Source: Ypsolopha sequella (taxonomy: Eukaryota > Arthropoda > Insecta > Lepidoptera > Ypsolophidae). Taken from it: DNA of 64,000 bases. Under the pieces are notes generated by a model. The model had not been told where the DNA came from, searched no databases, and worked only from the letters and a program-made list of their open reading frames with translations. The position numbers and the translations under genes were made by a program. The stretch spans positions 24,097,045-24,161,044 of the forward strand of contig OW203990.1 of NCBI GenBank assembly GCA_934047225.1. The letters are read 5' to 3'. Positions 33,873-44,589 of this stretch are shown in pieces. Position 1 is the first letter of the stretch; each line of letters begins with the position of its first letter.

Positions 33873-34186
33873 CTAGACCACAGCTTTCTCTTGCTTTAAA
33901 TAGAGATTTGCGCGACCACCTCTCTCGCGGTGCTGCCTCACCAAATCTGGCAACATACCACTTTTGATACACTTTTGGAACCTACAGAACTGGCAGGCGG
34001 ACCTGCTGTTTATGCTGATGTTGCAGTTTCCACTGGTTTTAGTGCACTTATACGTTGGATACTTCAAATGGGCGATGGTTCTCTTGAAGAACTGCTTGCA
34101 CGACTCACAGGTATAGACGCCATAGTGGATGCCGTTGCTGTAATCGCTGCAGATGGGGCAAGTGCCGATTACATTTGTGATGTTTC
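33873..34186 (-). CDS. Candidate alternative terminal exon: nuclear-receptor C4 DNA-binding domain with Ftz-F1-like box, no ligand domain
   Basis: Minus-strand acceptor TTATTGTATTTTCCCAG, bases GA, then 103 codons to TAG. All eight zinc cysteines are present: finger 1 C9-x2-C12-x13-C26-x2-C29, finger 2 C47-x6-C54-x9-C64-x2-C67. The recognition helix reads CESCKQFFKR (26-35), where receptors usually have CEGCKGFF. The second-finger helix is CQFCRFQKCIKSGM. C-terminal RQHRERGGR (83-91) matches the RGGR box of the FTZ-F1/HR39/ERR group. Finger 2 has one extra residue (x6 for the usual x5). The stop comes right after the box, so there is no ligand-binding domain. There is no ATG before finger 1; the first Met is in the C-terminal half. 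It must therefore be spliced to an upstream exon, and its phase and strand match the adjacent FLYWCH exons. Domain certain; joining to mod(mdg4) inferred. Confidence 0.75.
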
Positions 34187-36051
34187 CTGGGAAAATACAA
34201 TAATTGCTGTAAAAGTACTACGTAAAAGAAAAGTTTAGGGCGTACGTACATCATAAAATACGAATAAATAGATAAACTTTATTACTTTAAAAATAGTTAT
34301 ATGCTTACCATGCACAAAGATTAAAAGAAAATTAATAACTTTGTCTTTTGATATTAATTTTTACAGTTATTATATTAGGATGTCATAATTTATGCTGAAT
34401 AATTAAGGCTTTTATATTTTCATTTACTGATAGGATAGGCAAGGATTGGAGGTCGTATAGGATAGATGTCACTAACTAATAAAAATACAATTTATTTACT
34501 TCGTTTGACTGTGTATTTTGTTGAAATTACGGTTCATATCACAATATACTCGTACATACATGCTAAATTCAAAATATACCAAACTGCCATGTAAAGACAT
34601 AGCTCATGTGGGGTAACTACATTAATGGAGCAGTATACCTACATATATGATTAAAACGGTTGAAAACTTTACGATTTTTCTTTAGTTCATACAATCTAGT
34701 CTACACACGCTAACTGAATGCAATCAGGGGCTGTGGTGAAGAGCGGAAGCACCTTCCTCCGCTGTCCGCTGTGTGCTTTGAGGAAACAGCTGTGTTTGTA
34801 AATAGCGCATTCCTAAGAGCTGCATTCAGTTCGCGCGCGTAGTAGATTGTCGGACTTAAGGGTCCGTTTCGCCAAACATGCTCTCGCGTTTGGACAATTT
34901 AGCATACTAAAACAAAATATTTTTAACAAATAAAATTTGTGTAGGTAGTTAAGGAGTTGAACTACATTATAATTTTTCAGATTTTACACAAGTAATCGGG
35001 AACAAAAATCGGAAATATCACTAAAATCACGAAAAATGTAATTTAGCGTTGCAAACAGAAAAAAATATTTTTTTTTTGTTCCAAATTGAAATATATTTTT
35101 TTTACGTAAAGAGTTCAAAGTCCTGTACAGAAAAATTACGCAAAAAGAATTTGGAAGTTTGTGTATTTCTTTTTAAATAACGAAAGGAAAAAAATATTAA
35201 TATTTTATATGAATAAGATACTTTGAACTCTTTACGTAAAAAAAATATATTTCAATTTGGAACAAAAAAAATATATTTTTTTCTGTTTGCAACGCTAAAT
35301 TACATTTTTCGTGATTTTAGTGATATTTCCGATTTTTGTTCCCGATGCTTGTGATACTTGTGTAAAATCTGAAAAATTATAATGTAGTTCAACTCCTTAA
35401 CTACCTACACAAATTTTATTTGTTAAAAATATTTTGTTTTAATATGCTAAATTGTCCAAACGCGAGAGCATATTTGGCGAAACAGACCCTTAAAGAAGGG
35501 CTGTAAAGTGTTAATCAAAATACTGCTCCGTTAATATAGTCACCCCGCATGAGCTACTTGTTTTACATCGCAGGTATCTTGAAAATTGCACTTAGTAAAT
35601 TGCATTTAGTAAAGTACATTGAATAAATTGCTTTGTTATGTCATATTTGCCATAAACTAATTTTGATTACATCAGACCACAGACCACTAGACACTTTCTA
35701 GAACAATAAGAGCAAAACAACTGAAGAAAAATCCGTGTGACTGGCTCACTATAGTTGTCAAGCTCAAGAAAAGCAGCCATTGTGTTATTAGAGCTATGGC
35801 CTTGCCCGTACCGACTAATGACACGAACTCGTAAAATGTCAACTTGAGCTTAACTGAACAAGTGTAAGTCATTTAAACCGTTCCCTATAAGTACAGATAT
35901 AGTACCTAAAATTTTCTCAACTTAATTACTTACATTGAAAATATTAGATAATTATAGACTTATATTTTATACGGGCTGAGATCCATGATAATATAAAAGC
36001 TTACCCTAATAAAATTGACTTGTTAATTGCATGAGATGTTTTAAGGTGAAG
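34187..36051. other. Spacer dominated by a large foldback
   Basis: Outside the element at 34860-35489 the flanks also show weaker complementarity (TAATGGAGCAGTAT near 34623 and ATACTGCTCCGTTA near 35519). No exon recognised. Confidence 0.5.
34860..35489. mobile_element. Foldback element flanked by TTAA
   Basis: GGGTCCGTTTCGCCAAACAT at the left and ATTTGGCGAAACAGACCC at the right, each bordered by TTAA (34856-34859 and 35490-35493). The arms are about 270 bases, nearly perfect (for example TTTAGCGTTGCAAACAG / CTGTTTGCAACGCTAAA). A TTAA target is the piggyBac superfamily preference, so this is probably a piggyBac-type MITE. Confidence 0.75.
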
Positions 36052-36386
36052 TTACAATGACAATATGCCATTGATTTGCTGTTTAGTAAAAAAAATCTGA
36101 CTGGAATTATTGAACTTTTTTAGACAGGATATGGCAAGAATTTTTATATACATGTACCACGATCTACCACGATTGATATCCAACTCTTCAGCATAATGAT
36201 TGTGCGTCCCTTTCAAACCTACAATATGAGGTCTCGCACAGGTTTTGACCACTGCTTTACATAATCTGTAGGAATGTGTGGAGTCGAGCAAGTATATCGA
36301 TTAACATCTTTAGCAATAGGGTGCCAGGAGAAGGAATATTTTTTGTATACTATCTGACTGAATAAAAAATTGTATAATTTCGTCAC
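36052..36386 (-). pseudogene. mod(mdg4): Frameshifted FLYWCH terminal exon, broken paralogue of 37613
   Basis: Minus strand: GTCTGGTTCCAG, bases GT, then DEIIQFFIQS in phase. The frame must then change to read KKYSFSWHPIAKDVN and RYTCST, and change again to read YRLCKAVVKT, CARPHIVGLKG and THNH. The intact neighbour at 37613 gives the same order in one frame (RWTCSTHSYRCCKAVVKT, KGIHNH), so at least two indels separate the pieces here. In phase 2 the reading stops at TGC-TAA after about 25 residues. The acceptor is still good, so it might still yield a truncated isoform, but no FLYWCH. Exon death in progress. Confidence 0.7.
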
Positions 36387-36865
36387 CTGGAACCAGACAA
36401 GACCCTTCAATTTGTTACAGTTCAACATAAAAAGAGATTAAGGGCACACACAAATTATCGTTTATTTTTAATAAAAATATTTCAAATACAAACGCTGTTA
36501 TAAACAAACTGTAATTATTTTTGCGCCATCACATAATTTTTTACAGTTCGACAGGGCTTTTTTGGCTCGTGGATATAAACTTCAAAACTTTGTATGATAC
36601 CTTTACAATTTGAATTTCACAAAATCCTTTCTTATCGGTTGCCTTCGTGGTATGTGGAACCTATCTACATACTAAACAAGTTTGAAGGATATATATTCTG
36701 CAAAACGTGAGCAAAACAATCTACACGCCAAAAGAGCCTCATCGCACTGTAATTTTAGTTGTGCGACATGCTTTTAAACGCTTTCGTACTTACTACAAAG
36801 CTTTCTCTGGAAATATATTTTTATAGAATTAAATGCGACTTGAGGATAATTCATGATTTATATAA

Positions 36866-36997
36866 AAACGGCTCACCTCACCAGTGTGAGGCGTAACGTC
36901 GTCGCGTAAACGTAAACTCGCCCAGATGAAGGCAGTCTAAATCTGCTAAACTGGTCGGCTTTCCCGATCATAACACGTATTGAGGTGAGCCGTTTTT
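36866..36997. mobile_element. MITE, 'GGCTCACCTCAATACGTG' family (copy 2)
   Basis: AACGGCTCACCTCACCAGTG...CTTTCCCGATCATAACACG, TATTGAGGTGAGCCGTT. Inverted relative to 26291-26460, with a rearranged interior. Confidence 0.7.
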
Positions 36998-37335
36998 ATA
37001 TAATATATTTTTACATAGGTTTTATACTTCTTCTGTAAAGAATGAATATTTAAATAATAAACAAGATACTTATTCTCATAAATATTCTTGTTCAAAGTTT
37101 GAGGAACATGTCAAAGAACATGTGCCCAAAGATACAAAAATTTAAAAATAATGAAGCATTGGATGGGCCGACTAAATAAACACATGATATGAAAACACTA
37201 CTTATAATTAGGTTACCAGACATACGAGTTATACAATCTCAATACATAACTTGGGTGACTAGAAACGACTAGAACATGGTAAATAACATACATGCAACCA
37301 AAATCAATATATTAAAAATGAAACGTGACGGTTGC

Positions 37336-37613
37336 TCATTTTTCAATGTCTTCTCCCTCGATGAGCAGATTTCTGACAATTTGTGTAGGTTTACCACGAT
37401 TAATCATCAGGGTCGAAGCGTCGTGATTATGAATACCTTTTACTTGTATGATGTGAGTACCAGAGGTCTTGACAACAGCCTTGCAGCATCTATACGAGTG
37501 TGTAGAGCAGGTCCACCGGATGATGTTGTTTCTGATAGAGTGCTTACAGTAGGTATAGTTGTTATAGACAATAAGAGGTTTGCCCCTGACAGATTCAGTA
37601 AAGAAGGCGTGGC
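37336..37613 (-). CDS. mod(mdg4): mod(mdg4)-type alternative terminal exon, FLYWCH zinc finger with C-terminal tail
   Basis: Minus-strand acceptor TTCTTGATTGTTACAG, bases GC, then 91 codons to TGA. Residues: FFTESVRGKPLIVYNNYTYC, W33-x-C35, C43 (with C42 adjacent), H61-N-H63, then 28 more residues including MINRGKPTQIVRNLLIEGE. Upstream in-frame methionines lie in the intron side and are not needed. A broken sister exon lies 950 bases downstream on the same strand (36386). A longer plus-strand frame overlaps but is featureless. Confidence 0.85.
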
Positions 37614-38280
37614 CTGTAACAATCAAGAAATAACTTCAGGTACGTTGCTAGTACCTTACCATCAACATGAACACATATGTACGTGCTTTAAAAAAAAAAA
37701 CATAAATTGCATGCAGAAGTAAAACTATATTTACATGTTAAAAAATATTTTAATTTGCTAATTTAAATTATAGAGATTTATTTTATAGAGAGTAAAGGAA
37801 CACTAATGCAATTAATACTGAGTTATTAATGCCGTTGCCTTTATTTGTACTTGTAATTCATTATCATACTTAAAAAGTGGCAAGATTATCGAATTCCGTA
37901 GAGATCACAACAGTTTTTATCACAACATTAGCACCTATGGATACAATATACAAAAACATTACACATAAAAAATGCACGACTTCCGTAAAAGTAATAACTG
38001 ACATTTTTTCATTATCACAAAGTCATGTTCGTATTTTTGTTCATTAATTGTGGTTTTACGTTCTTATCAATCCTAAGACGTTTTATCCCGTCTACTTTTG
38101 ATGCATAAAATCTTTCAAAATCATTAACATTGGGTATAGTATGTTGCATCAAGAAAAAAAACATGGAAATTACCAGGTTCGATAAGACAATAAAACCTTT
38201 ACATCTAGTTACATTTATGTCACAAAGGGCACCTATTTGAGCTGTCATATTTTTTAAATCAAGCACATTAACAGAAATCC

Positions 38281-38489
38281 TCATACAAAAAATTCAGTCG
38301 GTGAATGACTGTGCAGATTCTTCACGTAGACCAGTTTGTCTCCTTCAGTGTAGACCTTGGCTGGACATCCCTGTGTCTTGTGTGTATAGCAGGACCAAGA
38401 GGACCCGTCTTTACGAGTTCGTTCCTCGGTAAATGTGAAGTCGCCTACCTTCATCAGTCGCTCGCCTGCGCGAGAGGTCATGAAGTTTA
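38281..38489 (-). CDS. mod(mdg4): mod(mdg4)-type alternative terminal exon, FLYWCH zinc finger
   Basis: Minus-strand acceptor GGTGTCCTTACAG, bases TA, then 68 codons to TGA. Residues: FMTSRAGERLMKVGDFTFTE, W31-S-C33, C41 (TQGCPAKVYTEG), H59-S-H61, then SPTEFFV. An alternative AG 15 bases upstream (AAGCAATCAG) would put the domain out of phase, so I prefer the inner site. Ligand spacing equals that of the plus-strand exon at 14902. About 790 bases from the FLYWCH exon at 37613. Confidence 0.84.
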
Positions 38490-38738
38490 CTGTAAGGACA
38501 CCCTGATTGCTTACAAAAGGCATCTCGTATTTTTATTTTGTTAAATTATACTCGTCTTATTTGTAATTTTGCCAACAAACAGCTGTTTTTTAGCTCAGTT
38601 GAAAAGTTATAAAATGATCCAGATATATTGAGTAAAATATATTTTTATTTCATTTTCATTATTTACACTTTCTTTTTGCAAACACAAAGATTAATAAATA
38701 ACAAAGATTTAATTTACCGCTAGATACCGAGCTAAGTG

Positions 38739-39196
38739 TTATGGAAAATTTCCATATTTACTAGCACATGTTTTACAGATACTTAAATATAGCTTGATGA
38801 CTTCTTTTGATATATTACAATATTTTGATTTTAGCTCTACATCCATTGTATGGCTATCTGGATGACCTAATAGTAAGTGCATAGTGTGTAAAACGCCAAA
38901 CAGTTCATCAGTCGGAATGTAAAATTTTATGTTTGGACACGTTTCATCCTTAGGTTTAATTAGTCTTTCTTTACCACTAATGTCTAAAACATCATAATTG
39001 GCTAACATTCTAAAATCGTAGAAATCTTTATTTGATTTTTTCTTCATCTCTTTGATATCTTTTATAAAATCGGTGTACCGAACTCTATCCATGAAATAGG
39101 CACTGTTGTTTTTTTTTCGCGATATAAGCTTTTCAAGATTTTCGTTGAACGTTAACTTTATCGGGGTAACTGAATTCTTCGAAAATTGAGAAAACC
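38739..39196 (-). CDS. Candidate alternative terminal exon: integrase-type HHCC (H2C2) zinc finger
   Basis: Minus-strand acceptor CCTTTTTTATGTAATTTCAG, bases GG, then 151 codons to TAA. The C-terminal domain reads ELFGVLHTMHLLLGH, then DVELKSKYCNISKEVIKLYL and SICKTC. The zinc ligands H106-x4-H111 and C140-x2-C143 form the HHCC finger of retroviral and Ginger/KRBA2-type integrases, a family where 'KYYNI...V...YL..C..C' is typical. No integrase DDE core follows: the stop is 8 residues after the last Cys. The N-terminal half (NSAYFMDRVRYTDFIKDIKE) resembles the leader of KRBA2-like proteins. Upstream open frame has ATGs, but the acceptor, phase and strand agree with the neighbouring FLYWCH exons. 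A captured transposon zinc module is my reading. Confidence 0.68.
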
Positions 39197-39240
39197 CTGA
39201 AATTACATAAAAAAGGAAAAAATTGTAAAATAAGTATGAC

Positions 39241-40257
39241 ATTATGACAAAAACTTCACATTCTTATGTAGGCTTTTGAGTAAGAAATATCTAATTAAAA
39301 ACAAATGAAAAATGAATTTACCTTTATTAAAATTCCTCGTAATCTAGCTTAAAACTATCATGTTAAGTTATCAATTCCTACTTTTAAATAATTAAATCTA
39401 TTCAAAGTGTAGACTTAACGTTGCGTTACTACGGCAAACATACACTTTAGAACTTAAATCAATGTGACATTCTAAAAATATATAACTGGTTTCTCCGTTG
39501 ATATCATACGTACTAGCTCCAGCACTAGAGTCAAATTCAATATCGCTTAATACTTAGTAATTTAAGTATTATGACAATAACTTCACATTCTTATGTACGT
39601 TTTTGAGTTAGAAAAAACAAATGCGAAAATTAATTACCTTAATTAAAATCCCTCGTAATCTAGCTTAAAATGTTCATGTTAAGGAATCAATTACCTTTAG
39701 ATCATAATTAACATTAAAACAGTTTGAATGTTAACATTTACATGCTACTTAAATTGTAGACTTGACGTTGAGTTACAACGGCAAAAATATAACAGTTTAG
39801 AACTTAAATAATATGACATTTAAATCTCCACATAACTGGATTCTTGCTTGATATCATACGTGCTAGCTACAGTACTAAAGTCAAATCCAATATCGCTTAA
39901 TACTTAGTAAAATAAGTATTACATTATGACAAACACTTCACATTCTTATATACGTAAACAAATTAAAAACGAATGCAAAAATTTATTATCTTTATTGAAA
40001 CCCCTCGTAATCTAGGTTAAAATTATTATGTTAAGTGATCATTTCGATCATAATCAACATTAAAACAGTTTGCATGTAAACATTTACATTCTAATCAAAT
40101 TGTAGACTTAACATTGAGTTACAACGGCAAAAATATAACAGTTTAGAACTTAAATCAATTTGACATTCTAAAACTCTATATAACTGGATTCTTCCTTGAT
40201 GTCATACGTACTAGCTCCAGCACTAGAGTCAACTTCAATATCGCTTAATACTTCCTT
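39241..40257. repeat. Three-unit tandem duplication including the 3' end of the transposase ORF
   Basis: ATTATGACAAAAACTTCACA starts near 39241, 39568 and 39923, and all three units proceed through CCTCGTAATCTAG and AGAACTTAAAT to a TATCATACGT...CTAG segment. In the third unit that last segment is the coding end of the transposase (40168-40250). Units one (39478-39550) and two (39825-39905) are untranslated echoes of it. The period is about 327-355 bases. Confidence 0.8.
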
Positions 40258-41465
40258 GATACTCAATACTTTAATCCCAGTACTAGGACTGAATGGGAAC
40301 AGACCGCAGTGTTCAAAGGCATAAGATATACGATCTTTTGAACAAGTCTGTTCTAAAGTGTCCTTCAAGAGTGCTGAGAAGTCTTCGCGCTTCAAATTTT
40401 TTCCGTCGTTTTTCATTTGCCATTTAACAACATTTTGTTGCCAGGATTCTTCAATAGGTCTGTAAATAGCTATATCACATGGTTGGAGAATGTGCGAAGA
40501 CTTTGGTAGTAGGCCTAGTAAAATAATTCCAACTTTCTGACAAAAATCTGCTGTAGCCATATTAATATTGACATTGTTACCATCCACAAACAAGACAACA
40601 GGCAACGGTATTTCATGTTTCTTTATCCACGGATAGAAAACATTATTTATGTAGACATATAAATTTTCACATGTCATCCAACCTGTTTCCGATCGATCAA
40701 TTCCCCAGGTAGAAGGGATTTTAGCATCTATTTTCTCTGGTATTGATGTACATGGAAATAGAACCAGAGGTGGTGGCATATCTCCATTTGCATTGATGGT
40801 GTGGAGAACAGTCAAGCAATCGTTGAGATCGTTTTCGATTCTGGTGAATTTCTTTTTTGAGTTCTTCCTGATGACAACGAATTGTTTTCTAGGTGTCAAA
40901 AAGAAACCAATTTCATCAGCGCTAAATATTCTTTGCGGATTCTCAAAGATATCCATAGAATAGCCTTCGGAAGATACGAATTTTTCCACATCATCAAACC
41001 ACGTCAGAATTTGATCTTGGTTAATGCTTTCCCGGCGCTTCATAGATCGTGAAATTATAGGAATTAAATGAGGATGTCTTTTCAGAAAATCTTTATACCA
41101 ATGTTGCCCAGGAATTCCATGTTTGAATCCTTTCTGTAAATTTATTCTTCTTGCTATTTTACCGACATTTTCTAAAAGAAGTGTTTTGCTAACTTGTAAC
41201 CCAGCTTTTTCCATGTTCAATATCCATTGAACAATTTTCTTTTCATCAGTAGTTTTCAAAACTCTTGGTGATCCAATATTTTCGTTTAATACCAACTTGC
41301 AACGATCGGTCAGTGTGGTACGTGGAATGCCAAATTTTTTTGAGGCTGCATGGTAAGACATTCCATTACGTATGTGCTCAACGGCGGATCTCAGTGTATC
41401 CTTACTGTATTGCTTGTTTTTTCTTGAAGTGAACATTGCTGAACAACTTGTTTCCGAAAAATCGT
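40168..41465 (-). CDS. Candidate alternative terminal exon: pogo/Tigger-like transposase with Psq HTH and DDE domain
   Basis: Minus-strand acceptor ATGATAATTCTGTTACAG, bases AC, then 431 codons with no break. The first Met is codon 10; numbers below count from it. Order: Psq-type HTH at about 9-48 (YSKDTLRSAVEHIRNGMSYH, AASKKFGIPRTTL), CENP-B-type HTH at about 64-125 (GIPGQHWYKDFLKRHP), then DDE_1. Acidic positions D174 (FSADEIGF), D285 (VLFVDGNN) and D321 (LQPCDIAIYRPI) match the pogo catalytic triad, though the usual His residues after the second Asp (DGHxSH) are Asn. The unbroken frame, the upstream in-phase acceptor and the absence of obvious terminal inverted repeats favour a domesticated gene or exon over a fresh transposon. 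It shares strand and phase with the FLYWCH exons on either side. Confidence 0.75.
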
Positions 41466-41710
41466 CTGTAACAGAATTATCATATTATAAGTAAATTAAT
41501 TTTGAACTTTTCACCCGAATAAATGTATCGTTAAAACAAAAAAATATATGAAATAAAAAATTACACGTGTTTTTTGGCTGGCAATTATTCAAACAAACTA
41601 TTAGGTACTTGCACTAAATTGATGTGCTTTCCATATTTGTAACATTGCAGTAGGTAGTAAATTACCAAACTCGTAAAATTTGACATCATATTTATTTTAT
41701 AATATATAGG

Positions 41711-41872
41711 TATATAAACGGGTCTACAGCGATCAAATTTTTTACCCTTTTTTCCGAAAAGGACACCCGTCGTTTCTAGGCAGTTGGATGTCTCGTGGTC
41801 TACGGTAAACTAAATCGGGTGTCCCTTTCGTAAAAAAGGTAAAAATTTGATCGCGGTAGATCCGTTTATATA
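41711..41872. repeat. Foldback element
   Basis: TATATAAACGGGTCTACAGC, GATCAAATTTTT and CCGAAAAGGACACCCG pair with CGGGTGTCCCTTTCG, AAAAATTTGATCGC and GGTAGATCCGTTTATATATA. Confidence 0.75.
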
Positions 41873-42700
41873 TATCATATTGTGTACGAAACGTGAGAGT
41901 TTAAAATCATATTTATTTGTTCTTTGAAAATTTGCTAAGCTAAGTGTTTCGATTAAATAATTAGAAAAAGGCGGGTTTTACACAATCCGGCTGCTAAAGA
42001 CATCTATTTTTAATGATATGAGGGAATGACGACATCGAGAGCATCAAACTGAATGACCATATCAAACATGATATAAATAAAAAAAATCAATGAATGACCT
42101 TTAACATCGTTAACTTAGGTATTTACTTACAATCGGTGGAAAAACCGTAACTTTTTCAGTACAGTCCAGAACTAATAAACATGGAGATTTGCCCAAAAGA
42201 GTCGGATATTTCGGATTTCGGATAATCGGTATATACGACCTTTCAGCTCGATGCCCTCGATATATGACTTTTCTAACATTGTTTGGAAATAAAAAAAACA
42301 GTAAATGAAAAAGAAAGCTTTATTTTAATCAAGTTACTATACATTAAATACGAATCTTTAAAAATAAATTGACTCTACTCGACTTATCACACGGAGTCAG
42401 AGGATTAGAATCAAATGATAAAATACTGCGTAGCAAGAAACTTAACTAAAAACTTAGATAGCATTCAAAAACTTAACTAAAGATTACTTAATATAAACAA
42501 CTAACAGTAAACCTAAAACCTGAGAAATGAATGATAATTTTTATTTTCAAAATTCTTAACCTAGTTACATAAATGCAATCAACAAAAACCCATAGGGTTT
42601 ATCAGTGAAATTTTAAGTTGTATAAATATACTAAGGCTTAAAGAAAAGCTCTTTATATATAATTTTGAAGATTATTAGTTTATTTAACTTAAAACCAAAT

Positions 42701-42793
42701 AGAAAAGGCAAGATCGCTGCCATCGTTAGGGAGCGTGCCAAAAACGCGGGCAGCAACTCCACGTTGAACGGCTAAACTAATTCTTTGGCCAAA
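42701..42793 (-). pseudogene. LINE pol C-terminal remnant
   Basis: The minus strand reads FGQRISLAVQRGVAARVFGT, then LPNDGSDL, a degraded version of the segment at 4657-4940 (GQRISLAIQRGNAASVLG). Only the last 30 or so residues remain. Confidence 0.6.
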
Positions 42794-42833
42794 GTATCAT
42801 TAGCTGATAGCGATAATATCCTAATTTGAACAG

Positions 42834-42994
42834 GGGCTCTACCGCGTAATTCTCATTTGTATCAACTTCAAGCAAATGCATGCAAAATTCAACGCGTGCA
42901 AAAGAGATGGCATGTTAGGCGGGCGACGTCCCACGCACGTCAAATTTCAATCTCAAGTTGATGTTGATGTAAATGAGAATTACGCGGTAGACCC
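42834..42994. mobile_element. MITE, 'GGGCTCTACCGC' family (copy 3)
   Basis: Same termini and core as 6904-7058 with a few substitutions (GGCGGGCGACGTCCCACGCA). Confidence 0.75.
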
Positions 42995-43193
42995 ACTGAT
43001 TGCAATGCAGTAAATGTTGCATGAATAAGAAAGTCGAAGAAATTCCAACAAAGCTTTATAACTGAGCACAAATTGTTGTGCTTTTTAAGTTCCTTGAAAT
43101 GGCCCTCACGACAGTGCTCGCTTTTTTACTAATGCATCCATTTGTATGATGTCATCTGCGTAAACCTCATCTTGTCTGGAAAATGGTTTAAAG

Positions 43194-43432
43194 CAAGGGC
43201 GGATCCAGGATTTGATTTTGGGTGGCCATTTTGACAATGTTTATCACAAAGCAACAAAAAAAAAGTTTTTAGGCGCCGTAACCTTAGAGGCGTTTTTGAC
43301 AAACCTATCGATACCTTATATACCTATGCTATGTAAAAGTGCACATGAATCGAATTGAAAAGTCTAGTCGAATTTATAGGATACCTGGGTGTTTGGGGGC
43401 CCGCATAGCCTCCCCCTTGTACCCGCCACTGG
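43194..43432. mobile_element. Non-autonomous element with CAAGGGCGGATCCAGGA end (copy 1)
   Basis: Starts CAAGGGCGGATCCAGGATTT and ends TGTACCCGCCACTGG. A longer copy lies at about 56454-56875 with an insertion, and a related element with both ends lies at 46592-46862. The flanks on both sides (43120-43193 and 43433-43780) are also shared with 56385-57410, so the element moved together with a larger duplicated block. Confidence 0.65.
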
Positions 43433-44589
43433 TTTTAAGTGTGCCTAAATGTACCTTCCACTCCACAACAGCTATTTCTAGTACAGCTACAATACAACTA
43501 TTCTAGTTCACATTTGGGAACACCTCAAACACCCCTTTGGGGACTCATGTCGTGACGATGTGTTTTTTATAATTAAGTAATTTTATGATTTATTAAATCA
43601 TGGCCTGTTGGAACATCAACATAATATAATAATTGGTCTTTAAGATAAAGTGATATGAACATTTATTTGGTACTTATGATATAACGAAGTGAACATTTTT
43701 CAATCTTCTGTAGACTATAAGTAGTTATATTTAAAAAACAAACAACTATACCTACCTCTTCTCTGACAAAACACAACAGAGTAAAATATTAACAAAAATT
43801 AAGAAAAAAAAAAACGGGCAATTGCGAGCCGGACTCGCGCACAAAGGGTTTCGTACTACCACACAATACGGGTACGAAACCCTAAAAACATGGTAAATAA
43901 TTCCACTTGCAGTTATGCGGGTCCAACTTAACTTGACACTCAAGATCTATTTAACTCTGTGTATCTAGAGGGTCTAATTAAGTTGGCCAAGAATAACTTT
44001 CTAAATAATTAAATATTTGTAATTTTCAGTTTTTTTCCTATAATTAAGGCTTCCTTTTTTTTGGTGAGGTACGGAACCCTAAAAAAAACAGTTTTCTAGA
44101 AACAAAAAGATTTTAATTAAGGCGATATGCGAAAAAAATACGGGTGTTTCTTTTCTGTGTATTTCATGAAATACACGGAATATTATAATCAGTTTCTAGT
44201 ATATGCATTTTGACTATATAATCTAGGGTTTTGAAATTGGAAACATGTTTGGATAAATTTTCTTTGATAGAAATAATTGTTGAAATCAGATCTTCAAACA
44301 CATTTTTTCTCCTCGTTTGACAAATAGGAACCATATACAGAACTCAAACATATTGTATTAGGTGTGTTTCAACAATATCTAGAGATTTGATATTTGAAAT
44401 TTTGCTAGGTATTTTAGTTTATTTATAAAAAAATTTAAACTTACATTTTTCGCTTTCGCCCTGAATCCGCCCCTCTCGCACTGAGCGTGTTTTCGCTTGG
44501 AGTGACAGTGACAAAAATAAAATTCGCATAGCCTTGCTTTTTGAGATTTAGAAAATTTAAAATCTTTGCATCTACTTTATCACGAACAT

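Noticed and set aside
33930..34238. 102-codon plus-strand frame
   Set aside because: It is the antisense shadow of the nuclear-receptor finger exon, whose eight cysteines are on the minus strand.
37276..37722. 148-codon plus-strand frame
   Set aside because: Antisense to the intact FLYWCH exon at 37613; no domain of its own.
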